Of a stretch of 64,000 nucleotides of DNA, positions 44,956 to 54,482 are shown piece after piece (position 1 is the stretch's first letter; each line of letters begins with the position of its first letter). This DNA is from Bacteroidota bacterium (lineage in GTDB: Bacteria > Bacteroidota > Bacteroidia > Chitinophagales > BACL12). Under the pieces are notes generated by a model. The model saw only the letters and a program-made list of their open reading frames with translations, made no database searches and was not told where the DNA came from. The stretch covers positions 248,001 to 312,000 of the forward strand of contig JADKAC010000005.1 in NCBI GenBank assembly GCA_016715425.1, read 5' to 3'. The translations under genes were made by a program, and so were the position numbers.

Positions 44956-47949
44956 ATGAAAAAATTTACACTGCTGTTTTGTGTCTTGTCCATCTTTTTT
45001 TTAGGAAATGCACAAAATGCACAAATTGAGAATGATCCTTACATTAAAACATTTATTCTGAATCCACATTACCAGCCGGATGCAAATCAACAAGCGAAAT
45101 TACGGGCAAGTGATGCATGGCAAAACTTTCTTGCAGAAAACGGAACCTGGTGGGTAGAGTTTAATGAAATTACAGGCAAACCACAAAGAGCAACCGGACA
45201 AGGAATTGCAACAAGTGGTGCAACAGTTGAAGAACGTGCATTGAATTTTCTTACCAATAATGCAAAAGCATTTGCTCCCGAAGTAACTTCTTTGCAATTG
45301 CAAAAAATTAATACATCTAAATATTACTATGTAAATTTTTATCAGACTTATGCAGGTTTGAATGTATTGTTTTCACAAGCAACTTTGCGCTTAACAAAAG
45401 AAGATTATAAAGTAATTCTGTTTGGTTTAAATGTGTATTCTGATATTTCAGTAAATACAATTCCATCATTAAGTAAAGAAGCTGCTGCAAATTATGCAAG
45501 TACGGATTTTACAATTGCAGTTAATTCTACAGAAGTGGAATCTGATCTTGCAATTTTACCTATACCAAATGTGAATGCAGGAGGATATGCTTTTAAATTA
45601 GTGTATACAGTTGTTGTAAATACAACGAATACAGAAAATCTTCCGGGTAAATACCGCACATTAGTGGATGCACATACAGGTGATGTATTATATCGCACAA
45701 ATGAAGTGCATAGCTGCGGTGCATATTTATTATCCGCCAATGCAGATATTCAATCTGTGATAACTGATAATCCATTATTGCCAACAGAAAACAGAGGCTT
45801 GCCTTATATAAAAGTTACTATTGATGGCTCCAGTTATTATGCAGATGAAAATGGAATTTTAAATCTTGATTTTATTACCGAACCTACGGAAGCAACAGTG
45901 GAATTAAAGGGTCTGTATGCAAAAGTGTATCAAGGTGAAACAGGTTCTTCTTTGGAGTCCATTTCAGTTACTTTAGAAGAAGGTGATAATGTAATTGAAT
46001 TTGATACAGAATCCGGAGCAACAGCATCTGAAGTATCCGCATATTATCATCAGAATATTGTACATGATTATGTGAAATCATTGTTTCCTGATTTCACTAC
46101 TTTAGATTTTGATCAGACAATTCGCACAGATAGAGGGGATGGAACCTGCAATGCATTTTATGATGGAACGAGCATAAATTTTTATGCGAATGGTGGGGGA
46201 TGTCCGGCTACTGCATTATTTAATGATGTAGTATATCATGAATATGGTCATGGAATTAATTATGATTTATATGCTTATCTCGGTGATCCGAGTGGAATGA
46301 ATAATGGCGCAATGCAAGAAGGCTATGCAGACATCTGGGGATATACAATTACTGGCTATCCAATACTTGCGCAAGGATTTTCCGGCAGCTCTGCAACCTA
46401 TATAAGAAGGTATGATGCTGACCCAAAAGTATATCCTGAAGATTTGGTTGGAGAAGTACATGCGGATGGTGAAATTATAGCAGGTGCATGGTGGGATTTA
46501 TATGAGAATTTAGATTCTGATATGAATGCAATGATTGCTATTTGGACAGAAACTTTATATGCAACATCCGATGGTTCTGCTGGAACAGAAGGATTAATTT
46601 TTCGTGATGTATTATTGGAAGCATTGCTTGCCGATGATGATAATGCAGATCTTTCTGATGGTACACCAAACGACTTAGCTATAATTGAAGCATTTGCAGA
46701 ACATGGAATTACTTTACTTGCAAATGCAGTGGTGGAGCACGATGAAAATACTGCTTCATTACCTGCTGCTGAGCCTGTAATTATTGAAGCAACTTTAGAA
46801 GTGGATTTCCCTGTGTATCTCGGTGATTTATTTATGTATTACCGCACTTCTCCTACCGATATCTATTCTGAAATGATAATGACTGAAACAGGTGCTACTA
46901 CTTATGAATCAAACATTGGTGTTCAACCTGCAGGCACCATCGTTGAATATTATTTTCTTGTTACAGATATTTACGGTGGTGTTGCAGTTACTACTCCTAA
47001 GAATGTGAATAGCGATGATCCAAATTTGCCTTTTTATACTCTGGTAGGTTATGAGTTAAAAGAAACAGAAGATTTTGATAATGTTTTCACCGATTGGGAA
47101 GTGGATCCTTATGGTGATGATGATAATACAACTGGAACATGGACGGTGGATGTGCCTATTGAAACTATAGATGGATCTTATATCAATCAACCAGGAGATG
47201 ACCATACACCCGGCTTTACAAATTTATGTGCATTTACCGGTAATGCCCCATCAAGTGAAGGCTTAGGTGCAAACGATGTGGATGGCGGTGCTACGAGTTT
47301 GAGAACACCTCTATTTGATGTAACTGATTTGGATAATCCTGTGCTTACATATTATCGTTGGTATGCGAATGATTCACCTACTAGTGCAAATCCGGGTAAT
47401 GATGTTTGGCAAGTTTATATTTCAAATAATGAAACAGATTGGGTGCGTATTGAAAGAACATACACTTCTGATAATAGCTGGAGAAAAAATGCCGTGAGAG
47501 TTTTAGATTATGTAGAAGCTTCTTCAACTGTTGGGTTATTGTTTATTGCTCAAGATAGTGTTATGCCCGGTTCTGATTTAGATGGCGGTAGTTTAGTGGA
47601 AGCAGCTATTGATGATTTGCAATTGTGGGGTATTGGTATAGAGGATACTGTTATAGAAGATACAACAGGAAATTTTATCAATGCATTTGCAGCTAATACT
47701 TTGATCGGAAAATTATATCCAAATCCGGCGAATGATTTTGTGCAATTGGAAATAAAAGATTTTTCAGGAGCAATTGCAATTCAGGTATATAATTCTTTGG
47801 GTGAATTAGTATTGAATGAAACAGCAATAGTTTCACCACAATCACTTTATCCAATTAATATCAGCATACTTACCGAAGGTATTTATACAGTGCAGATAAA
47901 AGCGGAAATGCTTGAAATAAATAAGCAATTAATTATTCAACATAATTAA
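44956..47949 (+). CDS. M36 (fungalysin)-like metalloprotease with T9SS domain, copy 2
   Basis: The 997-residue protein aligns along its full length with the gene at 41827-44787. Zinc residues fall at the same numbers: H428, E429 and H432 in VYHEYGHGIN, with E455 in QEGYADIWG. The propeptide, EVHADGEIIAGAWWDLYEN and RWYANDSPTSAN segments match too, as does the T9SS sorting domain from about residue 912 (LYPNPANDFVQL). Identity falls in the inserted loops. This is a tandem duplication with clear divergence; both copies look functional. Confidence 0.9.
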   Translation: MKKFTLLFCVLSIFFLGNAQNAQIENDPYIKTFILNPHYQPDANQQAKLRASDAWQNFLAENGTWWVEFNEITGKPQRATGQGIATSGATVEERALNFLTNNAKAFAPEVTSLQLQKINTSKYYYVNFYQTYAGLNVLFSQATLRLTKEDYKVILFGLNVYSDISVNTIPSLSKEAAANYASTDFTIAVNSTEVESDLAILPIPNVNAGGYAFKLVYTVVVNTTNTENLPGKYRTLVDAHTGDVLYRTNEVHSCGAYLLSANADIQSVITDNPLLPTENRGLPYIKVTIDGSSYYADENGILNLDFITEPTEATVELKGLYAKVYQGETGSSLESISVTLEEGDNVIEFDTESGATASEVSAYYHQNIVHDYVKSLFPDFTTLDFDQTIRTDRGDGTCNAFYDGTSINFYANGGGCPATALFNDVVYHEYGHGINYDLYAYLGDPSGMNNGAMQEGYADIWGYTITGYPILAQGFSGSSATYIRRYDADPKVYPEDLVGEVHADGEIIAGAWWDLYENLDSDMNAMIAIWTETLYATSDGSAGTEGLIFRDVLLEALLADDDNADLSDGTPNDLAIIEAFAEHGITLLANAVVEHDENTASLPAAEPVIIEATLEVDFPVYLGDLFMYYRTSPTDIYSEMIMTETGATTYESNIGVQPAGTIVEYYFLVTDIYGGVAVTTPKNVNSDDPNLPFYTLVGYELKETEDFDNVFTDWEVDPYGDDDNTTGTWTVDVPIETIDGSYINQPGDDHTPGFTNLCAFTGNAPSSEGLGANDVDGGATSLRTPLFDVTDLDNPVLTYYRWYANDSPTSANPGNDVWQVYISNNETDWVRIERTYTSDNSWRKNAVRVLDYVEASSTVGLLFIAQDSVMPGSDLDGGSLVEAAIDDLQLWGIGIEDTVIEDTTGNFINAFAANTLIGKLYPNPANDFVQLEIKDFSGAIAIQVYNSLGELVLNETAIVSPQSLYPINISILTEGIYTVQIKAEMLEINKQLIIQHN

Positions 47950-47965
47950 AATAAAATACACTATA

Positions 47966-47998
47966 AAAATAAGCAGCTTTATACAGGCTGCTTATTTT
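47966..47998 (+). terminator. Terminator after the second M36-like gene
   Basis: AAAATAAGCAGC (47966-47977) and GCTGCTTATTTT (47987-47998) are exact complements around a TTTATACAG loop. Confidence 0.88.
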
Positions 47999-48059
47999 AT
48001 AAAAAAAATTATACTACAGTATTTGATCGTATATTTGGGTACACGCAAATGATTTACTT

Positions 48060-48680
48060 ATGAAAAAAAAATTACTATTTTCACTATTCGCAATTTGCAT
48101 TACAGGTAATGTATTGATTGCACAAAATGAAGTAACAGCTCCTGATGTAATAAAAAAACGGGCATTTAAATTCGAATTCTTTTCACCCACTTATGGTACG
48201 CTTAATTTTGGCTACGAGCAATCAATAAGTAAAAGAATAAACATCGATGTAGGTGCCGGTATAATCGGTGTAGGATTTAATGAAACAGCTACAGCATCAA
48301 GTGGTATGTTTGTTCGTGGAGGAGCCCGTTTATATTTTTCTCCGGATTATTATACAGATGATCTCAGATATTATAGTGACTTCCAGGGATCTTATTTCCG
48401 ACCAGAGCTTATTATGAGTTTCTTCAATTTTGATTTCACAGATGAATTAGGTTCTGATGTAATAGGTAATAATGCATCCATGGGGATTCAATTAAATTTT
48501 GGAAAGCAGTGGGCAATTGCCAATACAGTTCCTTTGGATCTTTGGTTAGGAATTGGATATAATATTAATTTCACTGAGGACAGCGATGAAATGCCATTTA
48601 AATATGGATATGTTGGTGGAAGCGGTGGCGTTCCACTTTCTTTAAGTTTTGGGTTTAGTGTTGGAATACTTACTAAATAA
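48060..48680 (+). CDS. Outer membrane beta-barrel protein of unknown function
   Basis: The 206-residue protein has a signal peptide (ending LIAQ) and alternating strands, for example YGTLNFGYEQSISKRINIDVGAGIIGVGF, FVRGGARLYFSP and SLSFGFSVGILTK. It is most like the small beta-barrels of Bacteroidota, possibly DUF3575-like, but I do not recognise the family exactly. It stands alone with its own terminator and precedes the RND efflux operon. Confidence 0.75.
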   Translation: MKKKLLFSLFAICITGNVLIAQNEVTAPDVIKKRAFKFEFFSPTYGTLNFGYEQSISKRINIDVGAGIIGVGFNETATASSGMFVRGGARLYFSPDYYTDDLRYYSDFQGSYFRPELIMSFFNFDFTDELGSDVIGNNASMGIQLNFGKQWAIANTVPLDLWLGIGYNINFTEDSDEMPFKYGYVGGSGGVPLSLSFGFSVGILTK

Positions 48681-48701
48681 AAAACAAGCTATTACAAAAA
48701 T

Positions 48702-48727
48702 AAAAAGCCGGCGAGAGTCGGCTTTTT
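48702..48727 (+). terminator. Terminator after the barrel gene
   Basis: AAAAAGCCG (48702-48710) pairs with CGGCTTTTT (48719-48727) around GCGAGAGT. It separates this gene from the efflux operon. Confidence 0.88.
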
Positions 48728-48803
48728 ATATTATAATTAACGTAAACCTAATGAAAGCCCTAATAAATTTTAACCATCTTTGTCCCACTAATTTTTTAAA
48801 ATA

Positions 48804-49865
48804 ATGCGAAAAGTAATTGTTGGAATTTTCTATTGTTTGTCTGCAACACTCATATTAAATTCTTGTTCTGAAAAAGTAGAAGAACAACCAGAAGAAATAA
48901 GACCGGTAAAAATTATTACGGCATCTTATAGCAATGAAACTTTAATAGATGGTTTTCCCGGTGTAAGTCAGGGATTATCAAATTCTGAATTATCATTTAG
49001 AATTGATGGACCTGTTACAAAGTTTGATGTGGAGGTTGGCCAAAGATTTCAAAAAGGACAAGTAATTGCGCAGTTGGATAAACGAGATTATGAAATTGAT
49101 TTGCAAGCAAAACAAGCAAGATATGATCAACTGTTAGCAGAGAGTAAACGCTATGCATCTTTACTACAAAAAGGCTCTGTTTCTCAAAATGCATACGATC
49201 AGATTGTAGCACAACTTGCCGAAGCAAACAGTCAATTAATGGTTGCGAAAAATAGATTAAGTGATGCCACCATCACAGCGCCTTATGATGGAATAATCAC
49301 AAAAAAAAATATTGAAAATTATGATCAGGTAAGAGCACAACAGCCCATTGTAGATTTTGAAAATTTATCAGGTATTAAAATAAAATTTTATATCTCGGAA
49401 TTTTTATCTGTTGATACAAAATCCTATGAATCTTTTAAAGTAACATTCAATGCCTATCCGAACATGAGCTTTAAAGCCAAGTTATTGGAAATTGGCAGAG
49501 TATCAGAAAATGCAGGCTATCCGGTTATTTTATTATTGGATAAATCTGATATTCCGAATGACTTACAGATAAATGCAGGGATGTCTTGTATCATTCAAAT
49601 TACTAAAAAGCAGGAAGGAAATAATGCATCTGTAATTGGTGTACCTATATCAAGTGTGTTTGAACAACAAACAGATAATCATGCATCCGTTTGGATTGTG
49701 GATGCAAATAATACAGTACACAAACAAGCAATAACAATAATTAATTTTCTCTCCAATGATATGCTTGCAGTGGATGGTATAAAAGAAGGTGACAGAATTG
49801 TTACTGCCGGTACCAATCGTTTGGTGGAAGGGCAATCAGTGAAAATATTTTCCGGTGAATTATAA
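48804..49865 (+). CDS. RND efflux periplasmic adaptor (membrane fusion protein)
   Basis: The 353-residue lipoprotein has a lipobox LNSC (Cys21). The layout is the usual adaptor one: a lipoyl half-motif (LSFRIDGPVTKFDVEVGQRFQKGQVIAQLD), an alpha-helical hairpin (about residues 100-145), the second lipoyl half (ATITAPYDGIITKK), then beta-barrel and proximal domains. It bridges the inner-membrane pump and the TolC channel. It is the first of three genes in pump order; 30 bases separate it from the pump gene. Confidence 0.93.
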   Translation: MRKVIVGIFYCLSATLILNSCSEKVEEQPEEIRPVKIITASYSNETLIDGFPGVSQGLSNSELSFRIDGPVTKFDVEVGQRFQKGQVIAQLDKRDYEIDLQAKQARYDQLLAESKRYASLLQKGSVSQNAYDQIVAQLAEANSQLMVAKNRLSDATITAPYDGIITKKNIENYDQVRAQQPIVDFENLSGIKIKFYISEFLSVDTKSYESFKVTFNAYPNMSFKAKLLEIGRVSENAGYPVILLLDKSDIPNDLQINAGMSCIIQITKKQEGNNASVIGVPISSVFEQQTDNHASVWIVDANNTVHKQAITIINFLSNDMLAVDGIKEGDRIVTAGTNRLVEGQSVKIFSGEL

Positions 49866-49895
49866 AAATCACCTTACACTTAATTATTACACTCA

Positions 49896-52800
49896 ATGAG
49901 TTTAGCGAGTTATAGTTTAAAGAATACCAGAGTATCGCATTTTGTATTAGTACTCTCTGTAGTCGGCGGCATGTTTGCATTTGGTCAATTAGGTAAACAG
50001 GAAGATGCACCCTTTATAATAAAACAAGCAGTAGTAAGTACTGCATATCCCGGCGCAAGTGCAGAAGAAGTAGAGAGACAAATTACCGAAATTGTAGAGC
50101 GTGAAGTGCAAACAACAAGAGGAGTTGAGTTCTTGAAATCTGAATCCTTACCCGGTGTATCTATTGTGAATGTGTATTTCTTTGAAGATATTTCCGGATC
50201 AGAATTTAATCAGATATGGGATGAACTCCGGCGCAAAGTAGAGAATGTAAAATCGCAACTTCCGGAAGGTGCTTCAGACATTGTGGTGAATGATGATTTC
50301 GGCGATGTGTTCGGAGTGTATTATGCTGTAACTGCAACTGATGGATATACAGATTATGATTTAGAAAAATTTGCCGATTTTATAAAACGTGAATTAGTTA
50401 CCATTGGCGAAGTTTCTAAAGTAGAATTATACGGTGTACAAAAGCGTGTTGTAAATATTGATATCTCCAATGCAAAACTTGCAAATGCGGGTGTGAATCC
50501 GATGCGGCTAATTAACACATTGCAATCGCAGAATAAACTAATTAGAAGCGGTGATGCCCAAACTGGTGAGAAACAAATTCGCCTGAATGCAGAAGGAACA
50601 TTTCAGAATCTTACAGAAATAGAAAATTTAATTGTTGAAGATGCGAATGGTAATCAGATAAGATTAAAAGATCTGGCTACTGTTTCAATGGGCTATGTAG
50701 ATCCACCCACTAATAAAATGCGCATGAATGGTGCAACCGCAATCGGTATTGGTATTTCAAATCGTGCAGGTGGTAATTCCATTGTAATGGGTGAAGATGT
50801 GGATGCTAAAATGGAATATTGTCAATCACAATTACCGGTTGGAATTGATATTCAACAAATTTATGCTGCGGATAAAGTGGCTATTGAAGCCAATAACAAT
50901 TTTATTTTAAACCTGATTATTTCTGTTGCAACAGTAGTGCTTATCATTTTATTTGCAATGGGTGTACGAGCAGGTATTTTAATTGGTACGAGTTTGATTT
51001 TTACTATTCTCTCTACACTATTGTTTATGTTGTTTTTTGGTGTGGATTTACATCGTACATCTTTAGCTGCAATTATTATTGCAATGGGTATGCTGGTGGA
51101 TAATGCAATTGTGGTTACGGATAATGCTCAAAATAATATGAAGCGGGGATTGCCGAAAAAACAAGCATTATTACTCGGCGCTCAAACGCCACAATGGGGT
51201 TTATTAGGTGCTACATTTATTGCGATCATTTCTTTTTTACCCTTGTATCTTGCTCCATCCAATGTTGCAGAAGTTATCAAACCATTATTTATTGTTTTGG
51301 CAATTTCACTTACATTGAGTTGGGTATTTGCAATGATGCAAACAACGGTATATGGAGAGTTCATTTTGAAAGAACCAAAGAAAACCGAAGGTGATTTATT
51401 TGATAATAAATTTTATAGAAGTTTTAGAAATTTTTTGGAGAAAGCAATCCGTTTTCGATGGGCTACTATACTCATGGTGGTTGGCGTTTTTGCTTTATCC
51501 TTATTTGCTTACCGATATGTGAAACAAGCATTTTTTCCTGCCATTAATAAAGCCATGTTTAAAGTGGATTATTTTATGCCGCAGGGAACATCTATCGAAG
51601 CAGTAGAGTCAGATATAAAAATTATTGAGCAGTTCTTATTACAAAAAGAGGAAGTAAAAAATGTTTCGATAACTATTGGTTCAACTCCATTAAGATATTA
51701 TCTCGCTTCTGTTGCATGGACTACAAGACCTAATCTTGCACATATAGTAGTTGAAACAGAAAGTCATAAAGATGTGGCTGATTTAATGTTAGAATTTGAA
51801 TCTTACTTAAAAGAAAATTACCCTGAATCACAATCTATTTTTTACAAATTCAAAGTATCACCACAACCGGAGGCAACAATTGAAGCAAACTTTAAAGGAC
51901 CTAATATGGATACATTGCGCATGCTTTCAGAACAAGCAAAAGCAATTATGCGCAATGATTCCTTATGCGAAAATATTCGGGATAGTTGGGGCGAAAAAAC
52001 AATGGAATATTCTCCTGTGTATGATCAGTTGAAAGGACAATCTAGTGGTGTGTCAAGAGATGCAGTTGCTCAAGCAATGCGTAGATTAACCATCGGTACA
52101 AATGTAGGTGTTTATAGAGAGGATAAAGATGTTATTCCTATTGTAGTAAAAGATGCAGATCGCAATAATTACAACTTTGCTAATATAGGTGCTTTGCCAA
52201 TTTTTAATAACAGAGGAGAAACAATTTTATTAGGACAAGTAATAGATAGTGTACAAATTAATTTTGAAGAGTCGAGAATAAAACGACATAACAGACAACG
52301 CTCCATTTCTGCACAATGCGATCCCATTTGGGGAGTTGAAAATGTGGAAGTTGAAAAAACATTAGTGCCACTTGTGGAAGCTATTCCCTTACCTGTTGGC
52401 TATGAATTATGGTGGGATGGAATTAAATGGAGTCAGGAACGTAGTCAGGCTGCAATTAAATTAAATTTACCGTTGGCATTTATTTTAATGCTCGGCACTT
52501 TAATATTCTTATTCAATAGTTATCGCAAAACGCTTATCATCTTTTTAATAGTACCATTAATGGTAATTGGAATTGTGTTAGGATTTTTACTTACAGGACA
52601 ATACTTCGGATTTTTTGCTGTGCTTGGTGTACTTGGTTTAGTTGGTATGGTAATTAAAAATGCGATTGTTTTAATTGATCAGATCAACATTGAAATTGAT
52701 GAAAATGGAATAGCGCCTTATGAAGCCGTTGTAATGTCTGCAGTTTCCAGAATTATGCCTGTAAGTATGGCTGCGGGAACAACAATACTTGGAATGATTC

Positions 52801-52928
52801 CGCTATTACCGGATCCAATGTTTGGTGGTATGGCCGCAACAATTATGGGTGGCTTATTAGTGGCAACGGTTCTTACACTTATAGTATTGCCGGTGTTCTA
52901 TGCCACTATTTATAAATTAAAAAAATAA
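49896..52928 (+). CDS. RND efflux inner-membrane transporter (AcrB family)
   Basis: The 1010-residue protein has the 12-helix AcrB layout: a short first helix, a first porter region (VSTAYPGASAEEVERQITEIVE), helices 2-6 with GMLVDNAIVVTDNAQ, a second periplasmic region and GMVIKNAIVLIDQ late. In AcrB the relay pair is D407-D408 with K940. Here the pair reads D-N and the lysine is kept (IKNAIVL), a form often seen in other HAE1-like or cation pumps. Substrates are not predictable. It ends by sharing one base with the TolC gene start. Confidence 0.93.
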   Translation: MSLASYSLKNTRVSHFVLVLSVVGGMFAFGQLGKQEDAPFIIKQAVVSTAYPGASAEEVERQITEIVEREVQTTRGVEFLKSESLPGVSIVNVYFFEDISGSEFNQIWDELRRKVENVKSQLPEGASDIVVNDDFGDVFGVYYAVTATDGYTDYDLEKFADFIKRELVTIGEVSKVELYGVQKRVVNIDISNAKLANAGVNPMRLINTLQSQNKLIRSGDAQTGEKQIRLNAEGTFQNLTEIENLIVEDANGNQIRLKDLATVSMGYVDPPTNKMRMNGATAIGIGISNRAGGNSIVMGEDVDAKMEYCQSQLPVGIDIQQIYAADKVAIEANNNFILNLIISVATVVLIILFAMGVRAGILIGTSLIFTILSTLLFMLFFGVDLHRTSLAAIIIAMGMLVDNAIVVTDNAQNNMKRGLPKKQALLLGAQTPQWGLLGATFIAIISFLPLYLAPSNVAEVIKPLFIVLAISLTLSWVFAMMQTTVYGEFILKEPKKTEGDLFDNKFYRSFRNFLEKAIRFRWATILMVVGVFALSLFAYRYVKQAFFPAINKAMFKVDYFMPQGTSIEAVESDIKIIEQFLLQKEEVKNVSITIGSTPLRYYLASVAWTTRPNLAHIVVETESHKDVADLMLEFESYLKENYPESQSIFYKFKVSPQPEATIEANFKGPNMDTLRMLSEQAKAIMRNDSLCENIRDSWGEKTMEYSPVYDQLKGQSSGVSRDAVAQAMRRLTIGTNVGVYREDKDVIPIVVKDADRNNYNFANIGALPIFNNRGETILLGQVIDSVQINFEESRIKRHNRQRSISAQCDPIWGVENVEVEKTLVPLVEAIPLPVGYELWWDGIKWSQERSQAAIKLNLPLAFILMLGTLIFLFNSYRKTLIIFLIVPLMVIGIVLGFLLTGQYFGFFAVLGVLGLVGMVIKNAIVLIDQINIEIDENGIAPYEAVVMSAVSRIMPVSMAAGTTILGMIPLLPDPMFGGMAATIMGGLLVATVLTLIVLPVFYATIYKLKK

Positions 52929-54253
52929 TGCAATTAAAAATGATCTACAAGCAATTAAAAAAGGGTTTAGTTATTTGCATATTGTTTTCATGCGCTTTTT
53001 CAAGTATTGTATTTTCTCAAAATACAGTGCTGTTAGTAGATAGTGCAAGGAGCATTGCATTGCAAAATAACAATACAATTAAAGCCGCCACATATAATGT
53101 GAATGTTGCCACTTCTAATATGTTGGAAGCAAAAGGAGGTCACTTACCTTCTTTAGATTTAAATGCAGGATTTTTATATCTGCAGGATCCTATTTCTTTT
53201 ACCGGAAATGAAATTGCCGGAGCATTAAATGATATTTATTCTGTAGGTCTTTCACTTAATCAAAATATTTTTAGTGGTAACAGAGTAAAAAATAATGTGC
53301 TAATAAAAGAAGAATTGGAACGATTGGCAATGGCGCAAAAAGATCTCACTATTTCAGAAATTATTTATCGCACAGATTTATATTATTGGAAATCTGTTGC
53401 CATGTCAGAAATGATGATTGTATCCAATTTATTTGATAGTGTTGTAAACAGATTTTATACAGATATTAACGATCGTGTAACGGATGGTCTTACACCTTCC
53501 AATGATTTATTGCAAGGCAAAGTGCGGGTGAATGAATCTGCTTTAAATCTAATGCAAACCAAAAATGCATTTGAAATAAGTAAGATGGAATTGAACAATT
53601 CTATGGGCAGAAATCCGGATGAATTTGTTGAGGTTCCTGATTCTATTTTATTCTATTCTCAAAACAGTATGATGTATAGTGATACAATTCAAATTGATAG
53701 TGTGGCATTAGATAATCGTGCTGAAATTGATATTAGTCAGGGGCAATTAAATACAAGTATGTTGAATGAAAAAATAACGAAAGCAGATTTTTATCCTACT
53801 ATTGGATTATCCATGTCTGGTCGTTATGGAGTGCCTGGTGAATCACCGGATTTTAATACACCGAATTTTAATTTTATGGGAAGTGTATATCTTAATTACC
53901 CAATCTTTCAGGGTAATATGCGACGCAACAGAGTAGATGCTTCTGTTTATAATACAATGATGTCCGGCGAAATGTTAGAACAACAAAAGAAAGATGTTTT
54001 GTTGCAGGTAAATAAAGCTGCATATTCATTTCAGGAATCAATTCAAAAAGTAGAACTCACACAAAATTCACTTTCACAAGCGAAGCAGAATCTGGATGCA
54101 ATAAGTACAAAATATTCAGAAGGACTTTCACCACTCAGTGAAGTTTTGGATGCACAAAGTTTTTGGTTAAATGCATATAGTGCATATATACAAGCGAAGC
54201 TTGAAAACAAAGTGAATTTGTCATCCTTTCAAAAAGCATTGGGTTTATATTAA
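52928..54253 (+). CDS. TolC family outer membrane channel protein
   Basis: The 441-residue protein has a signal peptide (about residues 13-31, ending FSQ) and two related halves of alternating strand and long helix, typical of TolC. Markers include VDSARSIALQNNNTIKAATYNV, LNQNIFSGNRVKN and KAALYPTIGL-like KADFYPTIGLSMSGRYG, with ALSPLSEVLDAQ-like GLSPLSEVLDAQSFW near the end. It completes the efflux operon begun at 48804, and its ATG overlaps the pump stop by one base. Confidence 0.93.
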   Translation: MQLKMIYKQLKKGLVICILFSCAFSSIVFSQNTVLLVDSARSIALQNNNTIKAATYNVNVATSNMLEAKGGHLPSLDLNAGFLYLQDPISFTGNEIAGALNDIYSVGLSLNQNIFSGNRVKNNVLIKEELERLAMAQKDLTISEIIYRTDLYYWKSVAMSEMMIVSNLFDSVVNRFYTDINDRVTDGLTPSNDLLQGKVRVNESALNLMQTKNAFEISKMELNNSMGRNPDEFVEVPDSILFYSQNSMMYSDTIQIDSVALDNRAEIDISQGQLNTSMLNEKITKADFYPTIGLSMSGRYGVPGESPDFNTPNFNFMGSVYLNYPIFQGNMRRNRVDASVYNTMMSGEMLEQQKKDVLLQVNKAAYSFQESIQKVELTQNSLSQAKQNLDAISTKYSEGLSPLSEVLDAQSFWLNAYSAYIQAKLENKVNLSSFQKALGLY

Positions 54254-54482
54254 TGCGCTCCTGACATAAAGTGTTTAGAAATCGTTTCAATCCACTGCCT
54301 TCAAATTTTTTTTACAAGAATTAAATAAAGAGAAATAGTAATTCCATTTTATACAAATGCAATTCATAATTAATTTGAAAAAACAATTGTGACTTCAAGT
54401 CCTGATGTTAATTATTCTATTCACCAGCTTTTTATATAAAATGTGTATTTTAACCGCTTCAATCAACCTATAAACAACATTA

